A DNA stretch of 64,000 bases from Pedobacter sp. WC2423 (GTDB lineage Bacteria; Bacteroidota; Bacteroidia; Sphingobacteriales; Sphingobacteriaceae): the NCBI RefSeq assembly GCF_040822065.1, contig NZ_CP162005.1, positions 5,890,001 to 5,954,000 on the forward strand, in the 5' to 3' direction. The notes beneath the pieces were generated by a model, which saw only the letters and a list, made by a program, of their open reading frames with translations, was not told the origin of the DNA and did not search any database. Below are positions 24,115 to 33,793 of this stretch, piece after piece (positions within the stretch are counted from its first letter, which is position 1; each line of letters begins with the position of its first letter). The translations under genes and the position numbers were made by a program.

Positions 24115-24819
24115 ATGAAAGCGTACCTGGAAGAAATAGCTGTGCAGATTAAAGACATGGGCCCTGTGGAAACCCTGACTTTCCTTTCGCAGAAATTTGC
24201 GGGACAGATTACCTTTTCTACGAGTTTTGGATGGGAAGATCAGGTCATCACAGATTTGATATTTGCCAATGACCTGCCTATAAAGGTATTTACACTGGAA
24301 ACCGGCCGTCTGTTTCCTGAAACGTATTATGTATGGAACAGAACGCTGGAAAACTATCAAAAGCCTATTCATGCTTATTATCCGGACGAAACGGCGCTGG
24401 AAGCTATGGTTTCTAAAAAGGGACCGAATAGTTTTTATGAATCCGTTGAAAATAGAAAAGAGTGCTGTTCCATCCGGAAGATCGTGCCGTTAAAAAGAGC
24501 ACTCAAAGGCAATCAATGCTGGGTAACCGGGATCAGAGCAGAACAATCTTTAAACCGTACAGACATGTCAAATCTGGAATGGGATGAAGAAAATCAGCTG
24601 ATTAAGTTTCATCCGATTTTTTATTGGAGTCTGGATGAGGTCAAAGCCTATATTAAAAAGAACAACATTGTATACAATACCCTTCATGACAAAGGATTTC
24701 CAAGCATTGGTTGTGCTCCCTGTACCAGGGCAGTTCAGGAAGGAGAAGATTTCCGGGCAGGAAGATGGTGGTGGGAAGATCAGTCAAAGAAAGAGTGTGG
24801 TTTGCACGCCACAAAATAA
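24115..24819 (+). CDS. cysH: Assimilatory APS (adenylyl-sulfate) reductase, CysH family
   Basis: 234-residue PAPS/APS reductase family enzyme that reduces activated sulfate to sulfite. The residues C117-C118 and C200-x2-C203 form the 4Fe-4S site typical of APS-type reductases, and C228 in ECGLH is the catalytic cysteine. A P-loop-like FSTSFGWEDQV is present at about 35-45. The iron-sulfur motif, along with the absence of CysC kinase in this operon, argues for direct APS reduction. The gene begins 1 nt after the transporter fusion's stop; cysD begins 10 nt after its stop. Confidence 0.95.
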   Translation: MKAYLEEIAVQIKDMGPVETLTFLSQKFAGQITFSTSFGWEDQVITDLIFANDLPIKVFTLETGRLFPETYYVWNRTLENYQKPIHAYYPDETALEAMVSKKGPNSFYESVENRKECCSIRKIVPLKRALKGNQCWVTGIRAEQSLNRTDMSNLEWDEENQLIKFHPIFYWSLDEVKAYIKKNNIVYNTLHDKGFPSIGCAPCTRAVQEGEDFRAGRWWWEDQSKKECGLHATK

Positions 24820-24829
24820 AGAGAAGCAC

Positions 24830-25735
24830 ATGAGTAAATATAATTTAGATTATTTAGACGAATTAGAAGCAGAAGCTATTCATATTCTGCGTGAAGTAGC
24901 GGGGCAGTTTGAAAAACCGGCATTGCTTTTCTCTGGTGGAAAAGATTCTATTACGCTGGTCAGGCTTGCTGAAAAGGCTTTCCGTCCGGGTAAATTCCCT
25001 TTTCCGCTGGTACATATCGATACGGGGCATAACTTTCAGGAAACGATTGACTACCGCGATGAGATGGTAGAACGTTTAGGTGAAAAACTGATCGTAGGTT
25101 ATGTACAGGAATCAATTGATAACGGCAAAGTAATCGAGCAGAAAGGTAAAAATGCAAGCAGAAATGCTTTGCAGACTGTTACTTTACTGGATACCATTGC
25201 GCAACATGGTTTTGATGCTTGTATCGGCGGTGCCAGAAGAGATGAAGAAAAAGCGAGAGCTAAAGAACGTATTTTCTCTGTAAGGGACGAATTTGGCCAG
25301 TGGGATCCTAAACGTCAGCGTCCTGAACTTTGGAATATCTATAATGGCAGAATCCATAAAGGTGAAAATGTAAGGGTATTCCCTATCAGTAACTGGACGG
25401 AGCTTGACGTATGGAATTATATCCGCAGAGAAAAAATGAGTTTGCCGTCTATTTATTTTGCACATCACAGAGATTGCATTACCAGAAACGGACAATTAAT
25501 GGCTGCATCACCTTTCCTGAATATGGATGACGCAGATATGGTGACGCACCGTAAAGTGAGGTTCCGTACTGTAGGAGATATGAGCTGTACTGCGGCAGTA
25601 GAATCTGATGCTGATCAGATAGATGATATTATAGATGAAATCAGCGCATCAAAAATAAGTGAACGTGGTGCCCGCCTGGACGATAAAGTGTCTGAAGCAG
25701 CGATGGAAGACCGCAAAAAAGGAGGATACTTTTAA
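24830..25735 (+). CDS. cysD: Sulfate adenylyltransferase subunit 2
   Basis: ATP-pyrophosphatase-type subunit of ATP sulfurylase, forming APS from ATP and sulfate with CysN. The pyrophosphate-binding loop SGGKDS is at 35-40, and GGARRDEEKARAKERIFS and RPELWNIYNG are characteristic. 301 residues is the usual length. The reading frame is open further upstream, but ATG 24830, giving MSKYNLDYLDELE, matches the family N-terminus and avoids overlap with cysH. It ends on TAATG shared with cysN, so the subunits are translationally coupled. Confidence 0.96.
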   Translation: MSKYNLDYLDELEAEAIHILREVAGQFEKPALLFSGGKDSITLVRLAEKAFRPGKFPFPLVHIDTGHNFQETIDYRDEMVERLGEKLIVGYVQESIDNGKVIEQKGKNASRNALQTVTLLDTIAQHGFDACIGGARRDEEKARAKERIFSVRDEFGQWDPKRQRPELWNIYNGRIHKGENVRVFPISNWTELDVWNYIRREKMSLPSIYFAHHRDCITRNGQLMAASPFLNMDDADMVTHRKVRFRTVGDMSCTAAVESDADQIDDIIDEISASKISERGARLDDKVSEAAMEDRKKGGYF

Positions 25736-26985
25736 TGAATATACTTAAGTTTTTTACAGCAGGAAGTGTTGATGATGGGAAAAGTACCCTGATCGGCAGA
25801 TTATTATATGATACAGGCTCTATTCTGGCAGATCAGCTGGAGGCTTTACAGCAATCGAACCGTAAAAACGATGATGGTACAATTGATCTGGCTATTTTAA
25901 CCGATGGGCTGCGGGCAGAAAGGGAACAGGGGATCACTATTGATGTGGCTTACAAGTACTTTCAGACTGAAAAAAGAAAGTTTATTATTGCAGATACACC
26001 CGGTCATATTCAGTATACCCGCAATATGGTTACTGGCGCATCTACAGCAAATCTGGCTATTATTCTGGTAGATGCAAGAAATGGTGTGGTAGAACAAACC
26101 ATCAGGCATTCTTACCTGGTTTCTCTGCTTGGGGTAAGCCATGTGGTGATCTGTATCAATAAAATGGATATGGAAGGTTACAGTGAAGAGGTTTTTAATA
26201 CGATCACTGAAAACTATAAAAAAATGGCTGCAAAGCTGAATTTACAGGAGATTACTTTCATCCCGGTGAGTGCTTTAAAAGGTGATAATATTGTCCATAA
26301 TTCTGAGCATATGCCTTGGTATAAAGGGACTAGTTTGCTGGATTTTCTGGAAACAGTAGAAGTTATTGTGAACCAGGATCTGCATTATGCAAGGATGCCT
26401 GTGCAATGGGTTATCCGTCCTCAAACTGAAGCGCTGCATGATTACAGAGGTTATGCCGGCCGGATTTTGAGTGGTGCTTTTAAGGTAAATGATAAAGTTA
26501 CTGTTTTACCTTCGGGCAATAGTTCTGTAATTGACAGCATTGAAATCTTTGAGCAGACCCCTGAAGAGGCGACCGCCGGGCAGTCTGTGACGCTGCACCT
26601 GAAAGATAATATTGATATCAGCAGGGGAGATGTACTGGTAAATTCAAGCTATTTGCCACAGCGTTCTCAATTGATAGAGGCCGATTTATGCTGGATGGAT
26701 AATAAGCCGATGGATGATTCTATTACTTATTTTTTACAGCATAACAGTAAACTGACCAAGTGTAAGATCAGGGAGATCCTGCATAAGGTAAATATTAATA
26801 CTTTAGAAAAAGAGGAAACTCACGAATTCAGATTAAATGATATAGGCCGTGTGGTCATTAAAACGGCTGATGAACTGGCTTTCGATTTATATACTGAAAA
26901 CAAAGCCAATGGTTCAGCCATATTGATTGATGGACGTACAAATTTAACCGTAGGCGCATTGATGTTCAGAGCTGTAGTTGAATAA
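25735..26985 (+). CDS. cysN: Sulfate adenylyltransferase subunit 1 (GTPase)
   Basis: EF-Tu-like GTPase that drives CysD. Motifs: G1 GSVDDGKST at 10-18, G3 DTPGHIQYTRN, G4 NKMD, then two beta-barrel domains. Length 416 residues, without a fused C-terminal APS kinase (CysC), and none is nearby. This is consistent with the APS-type CysH in the same operon. Overlaps cysD by one base; last gene of the operon, followed by an intrinsic terminator. Confidence 0.96.
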   Translation: MNILKFFTAGSVDDGKSTLIGRLLYDTGSILADQLEALQQSNRKNDDGTIDLAILTDGLRAEREQGITIDVAYKYFQTEKRKFIIADTPGHIQYTRNMVTGASTANLAIILVDARNGVVEQTIRHSYLVSLLGVSHVVICINKMDMEGYSEEVFNTITENYKKMAAKLNLQEITFIPVSALKGDNIVHNSEHMPWYKGTSLLDFLETVEVIVNQDLHYARMPVQWVIRPQTEALHDYRGYAGRILSGAFKVNDKVTVLPSGNSSVIDSIEIFEQTPEEATAGQSVTLHLKDNIDISRGDVLVNSSYLPQRSQLIEADLCWMDNKPMDDSITYFLQHNSKLTKCKIREILHKVNINTLEKEETHEFRLNDIGRVVIKTADELAFDLYTENKANGSAILIDGRTNLTVGALMFRAVVE

Positions 26986-27013
26986 AAATGAATAACATTC
27001 AATGATAAATAAG

Positions 27014-27045
27014 AAGGGATAAACCAGGGCGTTTGTCCCTTTTTT
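27014..27045 (+). terminator. Terminator of the sulfur operon
   Basis: AAGGGATAAAC (27014-27024) pairs with GTTTGTCCCTT (27031 onward, one G-T pair) across CAGGGC, then a T-run to 27045. Confidence 0.85.
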
Positions 27046-27110
27046 GATAGAAAAGGATTTTATAGTCAGATAGTGAGAAACTGGCATTATATTTAGCTAT
27101 TGTTACAAGG

Positions 27111-29258
27111 ATGGATTTTAAATTATTTAAAGAAATGTTAAAAAGAATATTAGTGGCAACTTTTACCGCAGCCGTTCTGGCCTGCCAGGCTACTCCAAAA
27201 CCACAGCAGGTGGTTGAGGGTATTCCAAATATTATGCCTGATGAGAAGCAAAGCCTGGTGGCCAGGCAAGTCGTTGCATTGATAGAAAATTACAACTATA
27301 AAAAGATAGTGGTCAATGATTCTATCTCTTCGATTGTACTGGATAAATATATCAAGGCGCTGGATCCTTACCGGAATTATTTCCTGGCTTCAGATATTAA
27401 AGACTTTGAACAGTTCAGGACCACACTGGACGATTCTTTCAGAGACGGCGATCTGAGTGCCCCATTTTACATCTTTAATGTTTATTCCAAAAGATATAAT
27501 GAAACGCTGGACTATGCGATGGCGCATATCAAAGATAAGTATGACTTTAATCAGCAGGATACCTATGTTTTTAACCGGGAGAAAATGCCCTGGGTAACTT
27601 CAATTGCGACACTGAATGATATCTGGAAGAAGAAAGTTAAATATGAACTGGTTAATTTAAAGCTGGCGGGAACTTCTGATGTTAAAAATGCGGAAACCTT
27701 AACCAAGAGATACAAGAACCTGAAATTACAGTCTTCTAAATTAAATAATCAGGACGTATTTCAATTACTGATGGATGCTTTTACAGGTGCTATAGATCCG
27801 CATACCAACTATTTTAATCCATCCAATGCCAGCCAGTTTAATGAGCAAATGTCCCGTTCGATAGAAGGAATCGGTGCTTATCTGCAATCAGAAAATGATG
27901 TGCTGAAAATTGCAGAAGTGACACCAGGCGGGCCGGCCTACAAAAGTAAACAATTGCATGCAGGAGACCGGATTATTGGAGTTGCACAGGCAGATGGTGA
28001 TTTTGAAGATATTATTGGCTGGAGACTGGATAATGCTGTTGCAAAAATCAAAGGACCTAAAGGAACTGTAGTGCGGTTGAAAATAATCCCTGCAGGTCAT
28101 GATATGTCTTCAAAGCCTGTGATTATAGAAATTACCAGAGAGAAGATCGTGATGGAAGATCAGTCGGCTAAAAAGGAGGTGAAAACGATACATGCGAATG
28201 GTAAACCTTATAAAGTAGGAATCATTAGTGTGCCTGCGTTTTATATAGATTCTAAAGCTGCAATGGCTAAAGAAGCTAATTACAAAAGTACAACACGTGA
28301 TGTCAGACTATTAATTGATACACTGAAAAATAAAGATAAAGTGGATGCGATCGTGATGGATCTTCGCGGTAATGGCGGAGGATCTTTGCTGGAAGCTATT
28401 GACCTGACAGGTCTGTTTATTGACCAGGGACCTGTTGTTCAGGTAAAGGATCAAAAAGGAGAAGTTGAAGTGGATAGCGATCAGAACGCAGGCGTAGCCT
28501 GGAGCGGCCCGTTTGGTGTACTTGTAGACCGTACAACAGCTTCTGCTTCTGAGATCTTTGCAGGTGCCATACAAGATTATGGAAGAGGGGTGATTATCGG
28601 TACACAGACTTACGGTAAAGGAACTGTACAGCAGCCAATTGATCTGAATAAACTGGTTAATCCTTCAATTTTAGAGCGTTTGGCCAGCCTGGTGAAGCTG
28701 GATAGTGCAGGCAAGCCTGTTCAAAAAGCTGAAGTTCCTCAATTAGGACAGATCAATTTAACCATTGCTAAGTTTTATCGTGTAAATGGTAGCAGTACAC
28801 AGCATAAAGGGGTGATGCCGGATATTACTTTACCTTCTTTTTATCCAATGGATAAAGTAGGTGAAGATACAGAAGCTTCTGCTTTACCATGGGATGAGAT
28901 TCAAAAATCGAATTTTGCACCGGTAGCGAACCTGGCCACACTGAAAACAGAACTGGCTAAATTGCATGCAACAAGAATGGAGAAATCACTGGATTACAAG
29001 ATTCTTGTTCAGGACATTACAGACATGAAAAAACGTAATCTGGAAACCTCAGTTACTTTGAATGAAAATAAATTGAAGTCTGAAAGGGATGTGCTGGAGG
29101 TTAAAGCTTTAGAAAAAATCAATAAATTGAGGGCGACAAGAGGATTGGCACCTGTTAAAAAGGGTGACAAAATCAAGAAGAGTGAGAATTTTGATTTCCT
29201 GGAAGATGAAACTTTAAGAGTAATGGCTGATTATATTCAATTGAAGCCCACAGTTTAA
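27111..29258 (+). CDS. prc: Carboxy-terminal processing (tail-specific) protease, Prc-like S41A
   Basis: 715-residue periplasmic serine protease that degrades or trims proteins from the C-terminus. Domain order: N-terminal helical domain, PDZ (about 245-330, with GIGAYLQSENDVL and AGDRIIGV), S41 core with MDLRGNGGGS, catalytic S480 in TASASEIFAGA and K503 in TYGKGTVQ, and a C-terminal helical tail as in E. coli Prc. The N-terminal segment ILVATFTAAVLAC ends in a plausible lipobox Cys, so it may be a lipoprotein; ATG 27135 would give a more typical signal. Monocistronic with its own terminator. Distinct from the smaller S41 lipoprotein at 50.6 kb. Confidence 0.93.
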   Translation: MDFKLFKEMLKRILVATFTAAVLACQATPKPQQVVEGIPNIMPDEKQSLVARQVVALIENYNYKKIVVNDSISSIVLDKYIKALDPYRNYFLASDIKDFEQFRTTLDDSFRDGDLSAPFYIFNVYSKRYNETLDYAMAHIKDKYDFNQQDTYVFNREKMPWVTSIATLNDIWKKKVKYELVNLKLAGTSDVKNAETLTKRYKNLKLQSSKLNNQDVFQLLMDAFTGAIDPHTNYFNPSNASQFNEQMSRSIEGIGAYLQSENDVLKIAEVTPGGPAYKSKQLHAGDRIIGVAQADGDFEDIIGWRLDNAVAKIKGPKGTVVRLKIIPAGHDMSSKPVIIEITREKIVMEDQSAKKEVKTIHANGKPYKVGIISVPAFYIDSKAAMAKEANYKSTTRDVRLLIDTLKNKDKVDAIVMDLRGNGGGSLLEAIDLTGLFIDQGPVVQVKDQKGEVEVDSDQNAGVAWSGPFGVLVDRTTASASEIFAGAIQDYGRGVIIGTQTYGKGTVQQPIDLNKLVNPSILERLASLVKLDSAGKPVQKAEVPQLGQINLTIAKFYRVNGSSTQHKGVMPDITLPSFYPMDKVGEDTEASALPWDEIQKSNFAPVANLATLKTELAKLHATRMEKSLDYKILVQDITDMKKRNLETSVTLNENKLKSERDVLEVKALEKINKLRATRGLAPVKKGDKIKKSENFDFLEDETLRVMADYIQLKPTV

Positions 29259-29275
29259 TCATAAAATACTATCTT

Positions 29276-29311
29276 AAGAAGCCGTTTAAAATTCATTTTA
29301 AACGGCTTCTT
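29276..29311 (+). terminator. Terminator of the prc-like gene
   Basis: Perfect 16-bp stem: AAGAAGCCGTTTAAAA (29276-29291), loop TTCA, complementary arm to 29311. Confidence 0.85.
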
Positions 29312-29344
29312 ACATTTTAACTATTACTGAACAAGAATAACCGA

Positions 29345-30643
29345 ATGACTATGGACTTATTACTCGTACTATTTGGGATAATTATCCTGCTGATCCTGAT
29401 CCTTAAGAAAGTAAGCCCTATGCTTGCGCTGCTGATCGTAGCAGTTGCTACGGGGCTGATGCTGGGCTTACCCGTAGAAAAGGTAATGGCTTCTGTGAGC
29501 AAAGGTATTGGCAGTACGATGGGTGATATGGTCATGGTACTGGCACTGGGGGCAATGGTTGGCAAGCTGGCTGAAGATAGTGGCGCGGCAAAGAAAATTG
29601 TATTCGTACTGGTCAGGATTTTCGGAATTCAAAATATTCAATGGGCTGTCCTGCTGACAGGTATTCTGGTGGGCATTCCTTTATTTTATAATGCGGGTTT
29701 TGTGGTATTGATTCCATTGGTATTTACAATTGCCTCGGCTGCTAAGCTTCCTAAATTATATGTAGGTATACCCATGGCGGCGGCACTGTCTGTAACCCAT
29801 GGTTTCCTTCCGCCTCATCCCGGCCCGGTTGCTTTAGCGAGTATTTTTCATGCAGATATTGGCCGTACCTTGATTTATGGTTTAATCATTAGTATTCCTG
29901 TAGCTATTATCGCTGGTATCTTTTTTCCAAGAGCGATTATCAAATTACCTAAAGCAGACCGGGCGCATCAGCAACTGGATTTACAGGGGGAAGAAAACTT
30001 ACCGTCTGCACTAAAAAGTTTTATCATTGCACTTTCCCCGATATTCTTTATTGTGGTGGGAACAGTTGGTGTGCTGATCACTCAAAATCCTTCGGCGCAG
30101 CATCTGTTGACTTTTATTGCAAATCCAACAGTAGCGTTAACTATGGCTGTTCTGATCACGATTGCTATTCAGCGTATGCCGATGCAAAAAGCAATGGATT
30201 CTTGTGTAGAAGGAGTGAAGAGCATCGCGATGATTATCCTGATTATAGCTGCGGGCGGTGCTTTCAAGCAAATTCTGGTAGACAGTGGAATTGGAGAACA
30301 GGTGAAAACATTAACCGGTGATCTGCATGTTTCACCCTTAATTCTAGGCTGGCTGATCGCTGCATTGTTGCGGGTTACATTAGGTTCTGCTACAGTAGCC
30401 GCATTAACGGCATCGGGCATGGTCATCCCTTTTATTACCGCAGGAGCTTCACCAGAACTCATGGTACTTGCGGTGGGGGCAGGAAGTTTAATGCTTTCTC
30501 ATGTAAATGATACAGGTTTCTGGATGTTCAAAGAGTATTTTAACCTGAGTTTGAAAGAGACTTTTAAAACCTGGACAGTGATGGAGAGTCTGGTCTCTGT
30601 ACTGGGCCTGATCGGAGTGATGCTGATGAGTCAGTTTATATAA
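29345..30643 (+). CDS. GntP-family gluconate/organic acid permease
   Basis: 432-residue inner membrane transporter with about 12 hydrophobic segments, member of the gluconate:H+ symporter family. The hallmark THGFLPPHPGPVALAS is present near residue 150, and LLSHVNDTGFWMFKEYFNLS-type C-terminal signature is seen as MLSHVNDTGFW. Gluconate or a related sugar acid is the usual substrate; no kinase or dehydrogenase for such a pathway lies next to it, so the substrate remains a guess. ATG 29345 and 29351 are both possible starts. It stands alone between two terminators. Confidence 0.92.
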   Translation: MTMDLLLVLFGIIILLILILKKVSPMLALLIVAVATGLMLGLPVEKVMASVSKGIGSTMGDMVMVLALGAMVGKLAEDSGAAKKIVFVLVRIFGIQNIQWAVLLTGILVGIPLFYNAGFVVLIPLVFTIASAAKLPKLYVGIPMAAALSVTHGFLPPHPGPVALASIFHADIGRTLIYGLIISIPVAIIAGIFFPRAIIKLPKADRAHQQLDLQGEENLPSALKSFIIALSPIFFIVVGTVGVLITQNPSAQHLLTFIANPTVALTMAVLITIAIQRMPMQKAMDSCVEGVKSIAMIILIIAAGGAFKQILVDSGIGEQVKTLTGDLHVSPLILGWLIAALLRVTLGSATVAALTASGMVIPFITAGASPELMVLAVGAGSLMLSHVNDTGFWMFKEYFNLSLKETFKTWTVMESLVSVLGLIGVMLMSQFI

Positions 30644-30665
30644 ATTAACTGCGAGAGGCATTGAT

Positions 30666-30713
30666 AAGCCCTGTTTAGATGAACCATTAACCAGAGTAAT
30701 CTAAACAGGGCTT
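30666..30713. terminator. Bidirectional terminator between convergent genes
   Basis: AAGCCCTGTTTAGAT (30666-30680) and ATCTAAACAGGGCTT (30699-30713) are perfect arms with an 18-nt loop, between stops at 30643 (+) and 30718 (-). Confidence 0.8.
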
Positions 30714-30717
30714 TGAT

Positions 30718-31428
30718 TTAAAACCGGGTATATATTGCAAATTGAATGACGTTGTTTACCGAATTTGTACTTGCTCCTTTTACGGCCTGGTTTAAATATC
30801 CTGCTTCCAGATCGAATTTCTTACTGAAACGATAGCCTAGTGCTGCATAAGCCCTGTTCTGATCAAAAAAATGACCACTCAATTTATCTTTATGCTGAAC
30901 ATTAAAGAAAAGTTCATTTTGCAGGGCTGTAAACAGACCTTCTTCAAACTGCTGCGCTCCCTTCTTTAAAGGGATAAGGAAACGGACAAAATATCTAAAA
31001 CGTTGTGCAAATACATCCTGATCACGTATTTTTTCTACAAACCGCTGTTCTAACCTGAATCTGTGGCTCACATTGACTGTACTGATCTTATGCTTGTGAA
31101 TGTATTGTTGCCAGATCCGGTGCTCCACAAGTTTATGTTCGCCAAGATCATCGATCTGATGATGAGTCTCACTTAATAAATAACCGAGCGTCACATCATT
31201 TTGAGGGTTGATAAAATAAGTTATACCCGGTCTGAACAAGAAGTTTTTTACGTTATTCCAATTATCTGAAGACCTGACCTGAACATCGAGGTGAGTCCCC
31301 CATTTTTCATTGATTTTAGTATTATTAAGTAAGAATAACCAGCCACTATGCTGAGAATTGGTCTGGGCCATGACAGTGGTCCCCAAAAAGCAGAGGGCTG
31401 TCAGCAAGAAAATGTAAATACGGATCAT
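30718..31428 (-). CDS. DUF2490 family outer-membrane-type protein
   Basis: 236 residues with a cleavable signal peptide (IFLLTALCFLGTTVMAQ). The mature part alternates hydrophobic and polar residues and ends in an aromatic residue (FAIYTRF), as expected for an outer-membrane beta-barrel. Typical DUF2490 segments include WGTHLDVQVR, LFRPGITYF and LGYLLSETHH. The family is common in Bacteroidota and uncharacterised. It lies 58 nt beyond the M3 peptidase terminator in the same direction and is probably transcribed separately. Confidence 0.85.
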   Translation of the reverse strand: MIRIYIFLLTALCFLGTTVMAQTNSQHSGWLFLLNNTKINEKWGTHLDVQVRSSDNWNNVKNFLFRPGITYFINPQNDVTLGYLLSETHHQIDDLGEHKLVEHRIWQQYIHKHKISTVNVSHRFRLEQRFVEKIRDQDVFAQRFRYFVRFLIPLKKGAQQFEEGLFTALQNELFFNVQHKDKLSGHFFDQNRAYAALGYRFSKKFDLEAGYLNQAVKGASTNSVNNVIQFAIYTRF

Positions 31429-31486
31429 CTGATTTTATTTGTGTGTGTCGCTAAAATAACAACAATATTGAAAATACCCCATAAAA

Positions 31487-31516
31487 AACGGGATTAAGTA
31501 TAAGCTTAATCCCGTT
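31487..31516 (-). terminator. Terminator of the M3 peptidase gene
   Basis: AACGGGATTAAG (31487-31498), loop of 6, CTTAATCCCGTT (31505-31516), with an A-run on the + strand that becomes a T-run in the minus-strand transcript. Confidence 0.82.
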
Positions 31517-31532
31517 CAATTGAAAATTCTTT

Positions 31533-33674
31533 CTATTTCGTAGTCAGACCACGGTTTTTCTCCATAGGGCCAATTTTTGGATCATGCCCTCTGAATTCGC
31601 GGAACATCTTTCCATAATCTGCTGTATTTCCTTTGGATAAGATCATATCGCGGAAGCGCTGACCATTTACTCTGTTTAAGCCTCCGTTTTCTTCAAACCA
31701 TGAATAAGCATCATCATCCAGCATTTCAGTCCATAAGTAGGCATAATAACCTGCACCATAACCTCCGCCCCAGATATGAGAGAAATAGCTGGTCCGGTAA
31801 CGCGGTGGAACTTCAGCAAGATCCAGTTTCAACTGCTGTAATGAAGCCTTTTCAAATTCATCCGTGTTTTTTAGCGGTGCACTGGCCGGGATTTTATGCC
31901 ATGCCAGATCTAAAGAAGCTGCGGCAAGAATCTCAGTCAGGTTATATCCCTGGTTAAAGGTGGCCGCTTTCTTAATTTTATCAACTAAAACTTGTGGCAT
32001 TAACTCTCCTGTTTTATAGTGAACAGCGTAGTTTTTAAATACCTGCGGATTTAATGCCCAATGTTCGTTAAACTGCGAAGGGAACTCTACAAAGTCACGT
32101 GCTACATTTGTGCCTGATAAGCCTGGATATTGCTGATTGGCAAATAAACCATGCAAGCCATGTCCAAATTCGTGGAACATCGTTGTTACATCGCTGAAAC
32201 TGATCAAAGCGGGCTGCCCTTCAGCAGGTTTGGTAAAATTACATACATTGTAAATTACTGGTTTAGTACCTAATAATTTAGACTGTCCAACAAAATTAGA
32301 CATCCATGCACCTCCTGATTTATTGTCGCGTTTAAAATAATCACAGTAGAACAGGCCGATTGTAGATTTATCTTTGTCAAATACTTCAAAAACTCTGACA
32401 TCTTTCTGGTAAACCGGAAGGTCATGACGTTCTGTGAAAGTAATTCCATACAATAAGTTTGCAGCATAGAAAACACCATTTTCTAAAACCTTATTCAATT
32501 CAAAATATGGTTTAACCTGGTTTTCATCCAGGTCATATTTTTGCTTTCTGACTTTCTCTGCGTAATAATCCCAATCCCATGGCTGGATTTTAAAACCTCC
32601 TTTTTCCAGATCTGCCTGAGCTTGAATAGCTGCGGCCTCAACTTTGGCTTTAGCAGTTGCAGCAGGAACTAACTGGGCGAAAAAAGCATCAACAGCTGCT
32701 GGTGTTTTAGCCATCTGGTCTTGCAGTTTCCAGCTTGCATAATCGGCAAAGCCTAACAGTTTAGCTTTATCAGCTCTTATTTTCGCAATACGTACAATCG
32801 TGCTGCGCGTATCATTGGCGTCTTGTTTTTCTGTACGGTTCCAGGAAGCCTTGAATATCTTCTCGCGTGTTGCACGGTTGGTTAGAGATTGTAAAATAGG
32901 CTGCTGCGTAGTGTTTTGTAAGGAAATTAACCATTTGCCTGGTTGTTTATTTGCTTTTGCATTTTGTGCTGCCGCATCCAATTCTCCTTGTGAAAGTCCG
33001 GCCAGCTCTGCCTGGTCTGAAAATAAAATTGCGCCTGCTTTGTTTGCTGCCAATAACAGGTTGGAGAATTTTGTACTTAAGGAAGCTTCTTCTTCATTCA
33101 GCTTTTTAAGTTTGGTTTTATCGGCGTCAGATAGTTTAGCGCCTGCTAATTCAAATTGCTGTTCGTAATACTCAATCAGCCTTTCAGACTCCTGATCAAG
33201 TTTCAATTGTCCGCGTTTCTCATAAATTGCCTGTACACGTTTGAATAATTTGGAATTCAGATAAATAGCATCCTGATGGGCTGCTTGTTTTGGCGCAATT
33301 GCTTCTTGTACTTTTTGCAGTTCAGGATTTGTATTCCCGCTTGTTAAGGCACTAAATACATTGTTTGTCCTGGTTAGCATCTGTCCGGTTTTTTCCATAG
33401 CCACCAAAGTGTTTTCAAAAGTCGGAGCAGCTGGATTATCTGCAATTTTTTGCATTTCTTCTAACTGAATTTTCATTCCCTGCTCTAAAGCAGGTTGAAA
33501 ATCGTCATCCTTAATCTGATCAAAAGCTGGTGCCTGATAAGCAAGTTTACTCGCCCCGGAAAAAGGATTAGCAGAGGAGCCTGTTCGTGCATTACCGGAT
33601 TTCTCCTTGTTATTTCCGCAGGATGCTGTCACTGCAATGATGGCCAAAAATGGCATGATGAATATTTTATTCAT
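31533..33674 (-). CDS. dcp: M3-family metallopeptidase (Dcp-type peptidyl-dipeptidase), lipoprotein
   Basis: 713-residue zinc peptidase that removes dipeptides from C-termini of short peptides. The zinc site H501-E502-F-G-H505 sits in MFHEFGHGLHGLF, with the downstream glutamate in the FVEFPSQFNEHW region. A large helical N-terminal half matches the family. The N-terminus (IIAVTASC) has a lipobox with Cys19, so the enzyme is anchored in the envelope rather than cytoplasmic as in E. coli. A second lipobox-adjacent Gly/Ser/Asn-rich linker follows. Divergent from the glycosylase gene with a 119-bp gap. Confidence 0.92.
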   Translation of the reverse strand: MNKIFIMPFLAIIAVTASCGNNKEKSGNARTGSSANPFSGASKLAYQAPAFDQIKDDDFQPALEQGMKIQLEEMQKIADNPAAPTFENTLVAMEKTGQMLTRTNNVFSALTSGNTNPELQKVQEAIAPKQAAHQDAIYLNSKLFKRVQAIYEKRGQLKLDQESERLIEYYEQQFELAGAKLSDADKTKLKKLNEEEASLSTKFSNLLLAANKAGAILFSDQAELAGLSQGELDAAAQNAKANKQPGKWLISLQNTTQQPILQSLTNRATREKIFKASWNRTEKQDANDTRSTIVRIAKIRADKAKLLGFADYASWKLQDQMAKTPAAVDAFFAQLVPAATAKAKVEAAAIQAQADLEKGGFKIQPWDWDYYAEKVRKQKYDLDENQVKPYFELNKVLENGVFYAANLLYGITFTERHDLPVYQKDVRVFEVFDKDKSTIGLFYCDYFKRDNKSGGAWMSNFVGQSKLLGTKPVIYNVCNFTKPAEGQPALISFSDVTTMFHEFGHGLHGLFANQQYPGLSGTNVARDFVEFPSQFNEHWALNPQVFKNYAVHYKTGELMPQVLVDKIKKAATFNQGYNLTEILAAASLDLAWHKIPASAPLKNTDEFEKASLQQLKLDLAEVPPRYRTSYFSHIWGGGYGAGYYAYLWTEMLDDDAYSWFEENGGLNRVNGQRFRDMILSKGNTADYGKMFREFRGHDPKIGPMEKNRGLTTK

Positions 33675-33793
33675 ATTCTATGATAAATAGTTTGGCCTAA
33701 TTTACGTAAAATATCAGATCATCATTTGTAATGAAGCAGAATCAAATTTTTTCACGTATATTTTGTCCTCATTTAAAGAAAAACTGATACGCT

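Noticed and set aside
24635..24829. Upstream in-frame extension of cysD
   Set aside because: It would overlap cysH by 185 nt, and ATG 24830 gives the family N-terminus MSKYNLDYLDELE.
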